Origin: Agarophyton chilense
Taxonomy: Eukaryota; Rhodophyta; Florideophyceae; Gracilariales; Gracilariaceae
Reading direction: 5' to 3'
Assembly: GCA_030374765.1 (NCBI GenBank)
Contig: JARGXX010000001.1
Span: 1,302,001 to 1,366,000 of the forward strand
Length of the DNA: 64,000 bases
The translations under genes were made by a program, and so were the position numbers. Shown here one piece after another: positions 43,542 through 52,723 of this stretch (position 1 is the stretch's first letter; each line of letters begins with the position of its first letter). The notes beneath the pieces are model-generated. The model was not told the DNA's origin and did no database searches. It saw only the letters and a program-made list of their open reading frames with translations.

Positions 43542-45497
43542 ATGTCGATGTTTATATCAAAAGCGCTGCGTCGGGCTGAGGTGTTCCTTGAACAAGTCGA
43601 CGAGAGTGTTGCGCAGGCCTCCAGGAGACTAGTCGTCGAAGGAGCGACTGGAGCAGTCGATGAAGATGATATTTACTCGTCGGAAGATGAGGGCGCGCAA
43701 CAGAGTAGGGCGTCTGCTATTCCTCGTGCGGAACCGCGCACGAAGACATCTGGTGTCGAAATTGGACAAGCCTCCGACATTGAAGATTCAAACGAAGAAG
43801 GATGGGGTGATGATATAAATATTGATGAGAACTTACTCTCAGATTCATCCACTGTTCACCAGTCCACAAAGACTGAACCGCCTTCGATCAAAACAGATAA
43901 TGAAGTGCTGTCAGACTCTCGGTCAGAAACGAAACCAGAAGCATCATCGAAGACGCTAACAGCTGAATATGTTCAGGTTCATGAAAACGTTGAATCTGTG
44001 AATCACCCAAACCCAACGGTTCACGAGGGTCAACCTGAAATGACGAAAAAACCTCGTGATCATTTGGAAAACGATGGCTATACCAAGGCCTTGGAAGCTG
44101 AGAATGAAGAACTAAGAAAGGAGTTTGAATACCTTGAAAGTGAGTACGAGAAAACACGAAAGGAAAAAGGAAAGCTCGTTAAGAATCTCAAGAGAATGAA
44201 GGATGTTGTTAATGAAATGGACGAAACCCTTCGAGAGAAATCCGCTGAGGCTCGTTCCCTTGAAACTGAATTAATCGCTGCGCATGACAAAATTACAACT
44301 CTTGAATCAAAATCAATACAAAGTGAGGCACGGGAGAAGGATGGCATAGATTCTATGCGCAAAGAATTAACGGCAGAGATTAAATCATTGGAGGAGAAGC
44401 TAGCAGAAGCTAATCAGGAATGCCAAACGCTGAACGAAGAGAAGGAGCGATTGAATGAGGCACTGTTACAAGGACACGAAGAAAATTTGGCTACAGCTGA
44501 TGGAGCTCGACATGAAGCCACCCAAGCACACCGAGCTTATGAAGCTGAGACGCTTGCACATCGCGAAACTAGAAAGCTTGCTAGGGAGCGAGAAGAACTT
44601 CTGCAAGCTGAAGCTGCGGTTGCAACCAAGGCTTTAGCGGACGCACAGAGAAAAGCGGAGGATTGCGCACTGGCAGCCAGTAATGCGAAATCTAGCCAAC
44701 GAGCTGCGGAGGCGAAACTATTAACTGCGACACAAGCAAGGGATGCTGGGTTTGCGAGAGTCGAAGATTTGGAACGGGCGCTCAGTTACTACGAGGACCG
44801 AGGAGGAAACGAAACCAACAGGCAAAATGAAGCTCAAGAAATACAACAGACAATTTCTGAGCTCGAGAATGCACTTGAAGCGAAGAATGTTGAGCTAAAC
44901 AGATTGGAGGGCGAGGTTGAGGCATTACGAGCGTCAATAAGACCCAGGAAAGACGTTATGTCGCCACGGACCAGTGGAAGAGAAGGCGCATCACCAGAGG
45001 TAGAGATGAAGCTACGACACATGGCGGATGCAGCTCTGCGAAAGCAAGCGCAGCTGGAAGTACTGCGATCAGAAAATCGGGCGCTACAACATCAGCTAAG
45101 CACTGAACGCAAGAGAACTCGAGAGGCGCAAGCTATGGCGGCGGCCGCTTCGACTTCACGCTCTGCGATCCGTGGCGGGTTTAGGGGGATATTAGACACT
45201 GGCGACGACGAGCGAGGAGAACGCATGTATGGTGTACGGGACGGTCCATTAGCGCGATTTCGAACGCCGCGGAGCTGGCCGAGATCGGTGTCGAAAGTTA
45301 TTGTCGGTCTGGACCAATTCTCTGCGCACGCTTTGGCGTTCTTGAGGAAGGAGCCTTTTCTAAGGGTCGTGCTGTTGTTGTACGTTGTCGGATTGCACTT
45401 GTTTGTGTACAGTTTACTACATTGGCATGTAGACTCTGTTTCTGGCGGAAATGCACACGGTAGCATAGGGTCTCCCAAAGGGGTTGCGCAGGCTTAG
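43542..45497 (+). CDS. Golgin-84-like Golgi tether
   Basis: A 651-residue protein with the golgin-84 (GOLGA5; plant golgin candidate 1) layout. A short amphipathic N-terminus (MSMFISKALRRAEVFLEQVD) resembles golgin-84. An acidic Ser-rich stretch (about 40-130) comes next, then a long coiled coil (about 175-560) with heptads throughout. A single C-terminal membrane segment (about 604-627, FLRVVLLLYVVGLHLFVYSL) anchors it in the Golgi with the coil in the cytosol. Such proteins capture vesicles and hold cisternae together. The first ATG is used and no intron is needed. Coiled coils align loosely, so the call rests on the two ends. Confidence 0.75.
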   Translation: MSMFISKALRRAEVFLEQVDESVAQASRRLVVEGATGAVDEDDIYSSEDEGAQQSRASAIPRAEPRTKTSGVEIGQASDIEDSNEEGWGDDINIDENLLSDSSTVHQSTKTEPPSIKTDNEVLSDSRSETKPEASSKTLTAEYVQVHENVESVNHPNPTVHEGQPEMTKKPRDHLENDGYTKALEAENEELRKEFEYLESEYEKTRKEKGKLVKNLKRMKDVVNEMDETLREKSAEARSLETELIAAHDKITTLESKSIQSEAREKDGIDSMRKELTAEIKSLEEKLAEANQECQTLNEEKERLNEALLQGHEENLATADGARHEATQAHRAYEAETLAHRETRKLAREREELLQAEAAVATKALADAQRKAEDCALAASNAKSSQRAAEAKLLTATQARDAGFARVEDLERALSYYEDRGGNETNRQNEAQEIQQTISELENALEAKNVELNRLEGEVEALRASIRPRKDVMSPRTSGREGASPEVEMKLRHMADAALRKQAQLEVLRSENRALQHQLSTERKRTREAQAMAAAASTSRSAIRGGFRGILDTGDDERGERMYGVRDGPLARFRTPRSWPRSVSKVIVGLDQFSAHALAFLRKEPFLRVVLLLYVVGLHLFVYSLLHWHVDSVSGGNAHGSIGSPKGVAQA

Positions 45498-45729
45498 CAC
45501 TAACAACAACTATTAACACTAGTATGAAGGAAATGAAATGTCCATCGATTCCAAGTGAGAGGAACACGCACTGAGAGCGTGCCTGCAAAACTTGCCCGAT
45601 AATTTGCTTTCCCGAGCTTCTTAGCAGCAAGCGGACACTAAGTTGTTCCACTCACTGACTCTGAGTCGGGGCAGGTCGACATGACCGGTGAACGACAAAC
45701 AGCAGAGAAAAAACGCGTCGAAGGATAGC
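45498..45729. other. Short convergent intergenic interval
   Basis: This holds the 3' ends of the golgin-like and Cgr1-like genes, which point at each other. Nothing else is seen. Confidence 0.5.
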
Positions 45730-46134
45730 TTATTCCTTTTTAAGATTGTTGTTGTGCACGTAGTTTAGGAATTGCTTCTTGCTCATACGGGCCAGCTTCT
45801 TGGGATTAGTTATGACTACCTTCTGCGTTCCACGGGCCTCATTCTCTGCATCTCTCTTGCGCTTCTCGGCGATTCGGTTGCGCTCCGCCTCCTTGGCGGC
45901 GGCATCTGCTTCCTTGGCGGCGCGCACGATGCTGCGAAGCGTCTCGCGTTGCTCTCTGCGACGGTTCTTCTGGTCCAAGGTGAGCTTGAGGGCGGCGGTG
46001 CGCCGCTGGGCGGCGGCTGGTCGCCGCTTGCGCTTCTTCCACGGGCGGTGGCCCTTCGAAGAAGGCACGGCGGTGACGCCGAGCCGGGGAGGGAGCTGCG
46101 GCGGCGGCAGATCGGACGCGATCTCGGTCTGCAT
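45730..46134 (-). CDS. Cgr1/CCDC86-family rRNA-processing protein
   Basis: A 134-residue, very basic, mostly helical protein. The family (yeast Cgr1, human CCDC86/cyclon) acts in the nucleolus in processing of pre-rRNA for the 60S subunit. Diagnostic parts are HRPWKKRKRR near residue 28, a long Arg/Glu/Lys helix (about 50-105), and the C-terminal signature VVITNPKKLARMSKKQFLN (about 108-126). The length is close to yeast Cgr1 (120). It is divergent to CWC22 with about 330 bases between starts. Confidence 0.88.
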   Translation of the reverse strand: MQTEIASDLPPPQLPPRLGVTAVPSSKGHRPWKKRKRRPAAAQRRTAALKLTLDQKNRRREQRETLRSIVRAAKEADAAAKEAERNRIAEKRKRDAENEARGTQKVVITNPKKLARMSKKQFLNYVHNNNLKKE

Positions 46135-46465
46135 AGCGTGGCTACTCTAGCCACAACAGGGAAAGGGCGGAACTGAGAAGCTGGCGGGAGGGGAGGGAGA
46201 ATGCCGACGGCGGCGGAGTGATCCACAGTGGAATTCGGCTCAAGTGGCATTGAATTCCATGCGGCATTGAATTCCAAGTGGCAAGCAATTGTTTTTCTGT
46301 GGTGTCATTCGCGCTGCACAGCAGACATGATGTCTACGCGACCCGGCTGGCAGCCACTGGTGCAGCACTGCGCCGCGGTGACATTCTCCACTGCGAAGCA
46401 GTCACGAAACAACCAAAGAATCCTTGTATGCGCCGCGCTTTGGCCGCCCGCCCATCTTGACCACC
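46135..46465. promoter_or_regulatory. Divergent promoter region of Cgr1 and CWC22 genes
   Basis: Two 14-base direct repeats, GGCATTGAATTCCA, lie at 46246-46259 and 46263-46276. An inverted half, TGGAATTC, is at 46229-46236, making a small dyad. Placed midway between two divergent starts, they may be binding sites shared by both genes. Confidence 0.35.
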
Positions 46466-49060
46466 ATGACCACGCCGGTACCACCCGTCCGCGCCGCCAC
46501 CACCACCCCCCCCCTCACTCCTTCCTCTTCAAGACCGCCCCGTCCCCCCCGTCCACCGCGCCAGCAACCAGCCCCATATATTCCCCCCTTCCGCGCCAAG
46601 CGACTAGCTGCCGTTTCTTCGCCGCACAACTCCCAATCGCAGCACTGGACGCGTCTCAAGAAGTCCATCCACGGCATTGTTAATCGCCTCAACGCCAGCA
46701 ACTTGCCTCACTGCGTTATCGATCTCTTTCGTCTCAATCTCGTGCGCGCACGCGGCCTGTTTTGTAAGGCGGTTCTCCGCGCGCAGGTGGCGTCGCCCAA
46801 TCTCTCTCCCGTTTTCGCCTGTTTCGTGGCCGTAGTTGGTTCGCGCTTTCCTGCTATCGTCAATTTACTTCTGCGTCGTCTCGTCGCACAACTCAAGTCC
46901 GCCTATCGCAACCAAGACCGCGCTTCGTGCTTCGCCACCGCCAGGTTCTTAGCCAACCTTTACAACCAGCACGTCATCAAGGACTTGTTGGTGTTAGAGT
47001 TTCTCTGCCTTTGCACCGTAGATCCTTCTGACAGCTCTGCCGAACTTGCGGTTGTCATCCTTCGTGAATGCGCACCAACATTGTACCAAAACAGTCCAGA
47101 TGCGCTCGAGTTTGTCTTCCGCAACCTCAGAGCAATGCTGCATGACGGACGTCTTGGTCGAAGAGCACAGGTCGCCATTGAAAATTTGTTGAACTTGCGT
47201 CGGAATAAATTCCGAGACTTACCACATCCAGACCATCGTTTAGACTTACTACACGACAAGGACATCTTCACGCACGATATCACCCTTGAAGAAGACCTTG
47301 GAGACTTAGAGTACGAATGCGATAACTTTCAGTTTGACAGAAAGTACGAAGAAAACGAGAAAGTCTACTCAGAAATCAAGAAACAGATCCTAGGAGCTGC
47401 CATGGATCAGATGCCACCGGGGCTCGCCGAAGACCCCAGTCGTCCGCAATCTGATAAATTGCCCAACCCAATCCAACAAGTATCAGAGAACAATACTAAT
47501 CCCAACAAAGATCCGGCCCCCATCAAAACAACAGACTTGTCAAAAACAGATCTGCTGAATTTTCGCCGCACGGTTTACCTCACTCATAGTTCTACTTTAT
47601 CAGCTGAAGAATCAGCACATCGTTTGTTTATTTTGATGCGTGAGAACAAGGGGCGCGAAGCTGAGCTCTGCAGAATGATTGTTGAATGCTGCAGTCAAGA
47701 GAGCAGCTTCCAAAAAGTATATGGCCATCTTGCTCATCGAATTTGTTTCTGTGAACGCAGCTACCGTGCGCACTTTGAAGAACTGTTTGCCGATCACTAC
47801 GCCACAATTCATCGATTTGATACTCGGAAGATACGCATAATTGCGTACCTCTTCGCCTTTTTACTGGCTGAAGAAGCCATATCATGGAACATTTTGGAGG
47901 TTGTGCGTATTGTCGAGGAGGAAACCACGGCATCGAGTCGAACATTTCTCAAGTATCTTTTCCAACAGATACGCGAGAATATGGGGCAGGCGAAAACAAA
48001 GGAGCGCTTCGCCAAAGCTGAAAAGGACGGCAATTTGAAAGGAGTTTTTCCAACCGATAGTGCGAAGAATGCACGCTTTTCTATTAGTTTGTTCAAAACC
48101 ATTGGTCTCGAGTTCCTGACGGATGATCTCAAAGAAAAGCTGAAGGATATTCCTGACCAAGCTGTACGACCGCGAGACGAAGAACGTGACACAGATACTA
48201 CAAGCTCAAGCAGTCTATCTGCTTCTTCTTCAGCTTTAAGTGAAAGTAGTGGGGACGAGCAACCGCGAGGTAATTTGTCAAATGACAATGCATCTCGCGG
48301 ATCGAAACGCCCACAGGATGAAGCCCCTAGACTTGAATCAGAGAGACCTTCAAAAATCCGTCGCTTAGGACGATCAGCAAGCAGAAGGAAGGAACATGGG
48401 TCCCGGAGAAGAGAGACACGGCAAAACGTAGAGCTAGATGATATTGAGCGCAGCCATCGCGCCTACGTTAACTCTTCATCTGGATCACGGTCGAGGCGAT
48501 ACGGTCCGGAACAAAGTGACGACGATGAACGCGAATATCGTTCCAAACGTCGTCGGGGTCAGTATAGTTCCTACCAAGATGAAGAACGCCGTCGAGATAG
48601 GTTTCGATCCTCAAGACTGACCTCGCGGGACCACCGGGAAGGTTACCGTTCTGATGATGAAGCGTTCAGACGCCCTCTTCCTCGCGACCGTCGTGGAAGA
48701 CAGCGGTCAGACCTCGAGGAATATGAGAGAAGCCGACGTCCTGAGGATCGCGATGTATCCCCAGGGTTCGATGGTGATGATCAAGACCGAGATCACCACA
48801 GAGACCGTAGGAGGAGCTCCAAGCATTTTAGGGCTGAATCTCCAGAGTCCCGAGAACGTCAACGGAGGCATCGTGTTTATGACCGAAGCCTTCGCCATCG
48901 CTACTCAGACTCCGACTCTGGGTCGCCTTCCCATAGCCCAGAAAGAAGAAGAAGGCGCAGTGGATGGCACCATCGGCGTTCCTCACGAAGGTATGAGTCA
49001 TCGGACTATTCTGATGAACCTTCGATTTCTAGATCTCCAAGACATCGCAGGCGACACTGA
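46466..49060 (+). CDS. Pre-mRNA splicing factor CWC22
   Basis: CWC22 is a spliceosome component that holds eIF4A3 through its MIF4G domain and is needed for the second-stage spliceosome and exon-junction-complex loading. From the ATG at 46466 there are 864 residues: a Pro/Thr-rich start, then YIPPFRAKR and LKKSIHGIVNRLN leading the MIF4G domain (about 60-255, with LVRARGLFCKAVLRAQVASP), the linker ITLEEDLGDLEYECDNF, the MA3 domain (about 350-460, beginning LNFRRTVYLTHSSTLSAEE), and a long Arg/Ser/Asp/Glu-rich C-terminus (about 540-864). Human CWC22 has the same order and a similar basic tail. The frame is open further upstream, but without an ATG. No intron interrupts the gene. Confidence 0.93.
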   Translation: MTTPVPPVRAATTTPPLTPSSSRPPRPPRPPRQQPAPYIPPFRAKRLAAVSSPHNSQSQHWTRLKKSIHGIVNRLNASNLPHCVIDLFRLNLVRARGLFCKAVLRAQVASPNLSPVFACFVAVVGSRFPAIVNLLLRRLVAQLKSAYRNQDRASCFATARFLANLYNQHVIKDLLVLEFLCLCTVDPSDSSAELAVVILRECAPTLYQNSPDALEFVFRNLRAMLHDGRLGRRAQVAIENLLNLRRNKFRDLPHPDHRLDLLHDKDIFTHDITLEEDLGDLEYECDNFQFDRKYEENEKVYSEIKKQILGAAMDQMPPGLAEDPSRPQSDKLPNPIQQVSENNTNPNKDPAPIKTTDLSKTDLLNFRRTVYLTHSSTLSAEESAHRLFILMRENKGREAELCRMIVECCSQESSFQKVYGHLAHRICFCERSYRAHFEELFADHYATIHRFDTRKIRIIAYLFAFLLAEEAISWNILEVVRIVEEETTASSRTFLKYLFQQIRENMGQAKTKERFAKAEKDGNLKGVFPTDSAKNARFSISLFKTIGLEFLTDDLKEKLKDIPDQAVRPRDEERDTDTTSSSSLSASSSALSESSGDEQPRGNLSNDNASRGSKRPQDEAPRLESERPSKIRRLGRSASRRKEHGSRRRETRQNVELDDIERSHRAYVNSSSGSRSRRYGPEQSDDDEREYRSKRRRGQYSSYQDEERRRDRFRSSRLTSRDHREGYRSDDEAFRRPLPRDRRGRQRSDLEEYERSRRPEDRDVSPGFDGDDQDRDHHRDRRRSSKHFRAESPESRERQRRHRVYDRSLRHRYSDSDSGSPSHSPERRRRRSGWHHRRSSRRYESSDYSDEPSISRSPRHRRRH

Positions 49061-50205
49061 TTCCTGCTCATGGAAGGTATAATGATTTCAGTGCGGTTCA
49101 TCTGAAGCCTCTTAACGGTTTTTGAATTCTTTATGTACCGCAGCATTGGCCATATTGTGGTAGACTAGACTAACACATATTTCATGTTCTGTGAACATTT
49201 CTTGTTTCTAATTTCGAATCTCGAGTATGCACATACCGCGGCATTGTATCCATGCTAGCCGCTTAATGTTCAGTTCTATTTTCGATTGGGGTTTTTTCGC
49301 TTTATACCTTGTCCATTTCTTTCGCATCATTCTTGGTTGTGTAGATAAACAGGTTGAATCTATTATATCGTCAATGTAAGTGCTACCGGTTTTTCTTTGT
49401 TTAAGGTGCTCTTAGTTCTTAGTTCAATGGGTCTTGAATTCACTGTTCTCACTTCTACAGCATCACAGGAGGATGTTGAGAATGGGTATGCACTGCAGAC
49501 ATCTGTACTGCTGCATGTCCAAGAGAATTGCTTAGTTTGTGCGAATATTACAGATTAGGTCACCAAACCAATGACTTTATTACACCGTTCAAAAGGCAGA
49601 GTTCATGACACCCCGTAGCAAACACGAGGTAAAGGATGTAAAGACAATCAGGTGTTCTGAATTCTTTCTACTTCTATAGAATCTTCGATAAAGTCGAGGC
49701 AAGCAAGACCATTGGGATGTAGAGTAAATATTAGGTCTGAAATTGTTTTTGCTGGTTTACAAGGGCACGTGCATCTTGAAGACTTCTGACACGTTTGTGC
49801 ACCACAACTAAGATATTGGCTGGAAAAGGTCACATACACGCCTACTTAGCCAGAGTGCATGAATCTTCTGCGCTCTCTATATCTAGGAACCGTTGTACCG
49901 TTGTATGATTGATTTCAACAAAACGTAGAATGGGAAGCAAGATCGCGATCGAAGCAACTTTGGATACTAACTCAAAAAAGGATATCAGTACCACCCACTT
50001 AACATAGCATGTTGTCCATCTACGTTGCTTGTGCACGCGCCTTGGCTCGAACCAGAGAATAGCTGAAGATAAGAAAAAAACAGTTGCGCCCAGGCCGGTG
50101 GGCGTGCTTTATTGATGGGACGCATTGAATCTATGTCAAGGATAGGGAAACAAACAATTTTCTCTAAGAAACGTTCATGCTTGGAAACATTGTGGTACAT
50201 GTTGG
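49061..50205. other. Intergenic interval
   Basis: No confident gene. A minus-strand AATAAA lies at 49576-49581, and Cys-rich open frames at 49648-49839 and 49842-50036 end upstream of it, but joining them would need a 38-base intron. Confidence 0.4.
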
Positions 50206-51347
50206 TCAGGGCGATGAACTTTCTACTTCATCTTGCATGTCAAAGACAAGAGGCATCATTGCCACTCTTGGTCCCTGCGCAACTATATTTCCTTTGGTCA
50301 TTCTAGTGAAACGAGAAGATGAAAAAGTCAGTTACGAATGCCGTGTGATAAATAGGATTAGATGCTACTCACATTGCGATGCTATCGGCAAATTCCAGTT
50401 CGTCTAATAAATGAGTGACCCTTTCATTTCAAAATCAGAACGAGACTCTATCGTGTCAGTATATATCTTTGCAAGAATGTTGGAGGATGTGTGAAGCGTA
50501 AATAGACACTGAACTGTTAAGACAAAAACAAGTACAGCAACACGAAGCTGTCAAAGGTTGATCTCGCATTCATTTTGAGCCGACATCCAAAGGTGATTGT
50601 TGCAACAGCAACAGTTCTCTAGGCGGCCTTCGAAAAATGCTTCTTTTGCATCAGTTGTGCACGCGTAACGTACCATATTGCTGCGATGTTCCGTTCAGTA
50701 ATGATTCTTCGAACCCTGGAAACCAATTCAGCCTTATTAAAAGGATCCATGTTGGCGGTGACTTCGTCAAAAAGAATAGTCCTCGGCTCCATCGCTAAGG
50801 CAGCCGCGACGGCAGCGCGCTGACGTTGCCCACCGCTAAGTCTGTAAGGCGACTTACGCAAGAAGTCTTCTGGAGGGGTCAATCCTACATCGGTCAGAGA
50901 GTCTAAGACAGCATTGCGAATATCTGCCGACTGTGACGTTGAATCCTTCCGTACAGATGAAGCTATGTCCATTCCGATAGTTGGCATTACTATTTGTATG
51001 TTAGGATCTTGTTGAACGTACGCGCAGGGTTGTTCAAGATGGATAGAGCCAGTTGATGGATTCAGAACTCCACGCAAAAGCTGTAGAAGAGTACTTTTGC
51101 CACTGCCATTGTGCCCGAGGACCATGGTTAACTCTCCCTCTCTCACTGTGAGTGAAACGTTTTTCAAAGCCGAACGCCCACTTTTCCAGCGAAAACAGAC
51201 GTTGCTAACGGCAATAAGCGCTTTGTCCGAAGTTGAATCTCTCCGACTGTCTACCATGGCAAGCCATGAGCGGTGGCTCGCTTGACAGTGGCTTTGGAGC
51301 GGGGTAAGGTTTAACAAAAACCCGCTCTTGTGCTGAGATGGTTTCAT
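50206..51347 (-). CDS. ABC transporter ATPase, ABCI/ECF-like, three exons
   Basis: A soluble ABC ATPase subunit. Exon 1 (50674-51347) has Walker A GHNGSGKS, Q-loop YVQQDPNIQIV, signature LSGGQRQRAAVAAALA and Walker B TILFDE. Reading on without splicing gives an odd tail with no H-loop His. Splicing at GT/AG sites to exon 2 (50373-50420) and exon 3 (50206-50302) restores IWVTHLLDELEFADS, with the switch His, and a normal end; phases match, and introns are 253 and 70 bases. The protein has 272 residues. It most resembles plant plastid ABCI10/ABCI11 and ECF-type (cobalt/biotin-like) ATPases, which pair with a separate membrane subunit. The N-terminus could be longer: a possible upstream exon at about 51460-51582 was seen, but the phase did not fit. 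Confidence 0.82.
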
Positions 51348-51811
51348 CTAGGCTGGATCTGCCCATCACGACGAGGCACGGAGATCAAGTGCAGCAGAGC
51401 GGAGACAAATATGTCATGCAGAGAAAAGTGTAACAAAGCACAAGCGTTCTGACATACCGCTCCTCACCATGCGTTCCATCGCCAGGATCACGGCAAATGA
51501 TCCAAGCCCGGTTTTCCAGGCTTTGAAATGAGTTCAAAAACGGGCGACCTGCAGAAGAAAGAAAACCAACGCAAAATCGCAAATTGTACCCTTCGTAGAA
51601 ACATTAAGAGGCTCAAAATAGCTATCAAAGATCTCAGACGAAGTATCTTTAAGTTACTTCGTCTTGAGATCTTTGCTGGTCTTATAAAACGAATGAAGAA
51701 ATCACTGTTTCTTCTTCACCCGTTTTATGTGAACTTGTCAACGATACGTCATAGAACATTGACTCGCCAGAGAGCTCCGCATGAATACAATTCGAAAATT
51801 AGTATGATGCA
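51348..51811. other. Divergent promoter region, ABC ATPase and creatininase genes
   Basis: 460 bases between divergent starts. A plausible targeting-type peptide frame at 51385-51582 (minus) begins MRFCVGFLSSAGRPFL, but it could not be joined in phase to the ATPase. A dyad with AAAGATCTCAGACGAAGTATCTT lies near 51,627-51,650, with an inverted partner near 51,655-51,676. Confidence 0.35.
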
Positions 51812-52696
51812 ATGGCAAAGTACCTCGGCGCCCTAATGCTTTCTTTCCTTATTTCGCTGTTTGTCAATTCATATTGTGTAACACAAACGGAACAGTGCTC
51901 AAGCGAAAGTAAGCGATGGGAGAACTTGCCTAGCTCTGAAATACCTCGCATAAAACTGGCAATACTTCCGCTTGGCTCCATAGAATCACACGGCCCACAT
52001 CTTCCGCTTGGAACAGATGCAATTATTGCTCAAGAACTGGCCGCTCAAGCAGCTAGTGAGTTGTCTGACGTAGCCGTTTTACCACCAAGTCCATTTGGAG
52101 CCAGTTTTGAGCATACTGGGTTCCCTGGCACAATTGCGATCCGGGACAGCACTCTGAACAGCTTCTGGGAAGATATAACTGCCAGTATAATTCGTTCAGG
52201 GGTGAAAAAGCTCCTCCTCGTCAATGGCCATGGGGGACAGACTAGTAACGTCCAAATTACGGTTCGAAACATCAGATTCAAGTATAATGTGCTTGCAGTC
52301 GATTTCAATGTTCAGGCAATGTTAGCGAAAGCTTACGGTGAACTTAGTGAAGCGATTGCCGATGAGATATTGAATGGAATTCACGGTGGTGTGATTGAAA
52401 CTTCTGTTATGCTCCATCTCCATCCAGAATTGGTTCAGTCTGATCAACTGCGAGACTTTAGACCTAAACCAAAATCTCAAACTTATCTTGAGCCACATGG
52501 GAGTGTTGTTTCGTATGGGTGGTACATGGAAGACATTTGTAGTGCTGGAGCGGTTGGAAATGCAAGGGCATCGAGCGCCGAGCTCGGATCAAAGATCTTC
52601 GAAAGAAGTGTTTTAGAACTAAGAGGAGTTGTAGACGACGTCATCAAAACTGACGTGGAAGAGCTTTTAGTGATGAGCGGGAACAGTAAAAAATAA
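51812..52696 (+). CDS. Creatininase-family amidohydrolase, secreted or organellar
   Basis: A 294-residue protein of the creatininase superfamily, metal-dependent amidohydrolases of ring amides and related compounds. Residues 1-21 form a hydrophobic signal-like segment (GALMLSFLISLFVNS). Metal-binding motifs are PLGSIESHGPHLPLGTDA (Glu, His, Asp; about 54-71), the HTGFPGTI strand, LLLVNGHGGQTSN (His; about 134-146) and IHGGVIETSVML (Glu; about 192-203). The spacing matches bacterial and plant members. The true substrate cannot be read from sequence: family members act on creatinine, F420 precursors, riboflavin intermediates or mycofactocin peptides. The family is patchy in eukaryotes, so a bacterial origin is possible. 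Confidence 0.85.
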   Translation: MAKYLGALMLSFLISLFVNSYCVTQTEQCSSESKRWENLPSSEIPRIKLAILPLGSIESHGPHLPLGTDAIIAQELAAQAASELSDVAVLPPSPFGASFEHTGFPGTIAIRDSTLNSFWEDITASIIRSGVKKLLLVNGHGGQTSNVQITVRNIRFKYNVLAVDFNVQAMLAKAYGELSEAIADEILNGIHGGVIETSVMLHLHPELVQSDQLRDFRPKPKSQTYLEPHGSVVSYGWYMEDICSAGAVGNARASSAELGSKIFERSVLELRGVVDDVIKTDVEELLVMSGNSKK

Positions 52697-52723
52697 AGAG
52701 TATGTTTAGTATTCTTGTCAAAG

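Noticed and set aside
49648-50036. Cys-rich two-exon minus-strand gene ending near an AATAAA
   Set aside because: The joining intron would be 38 bases, far below the 70-90 bases seen in other genes here, and no family is recognised.
51385-51582. Upstream exon with a transit-like peptide for the ABC ATPase
   Set aside because: A good GTATGT donor is present, but no acceptor joins it in phase to the ATPase frame.
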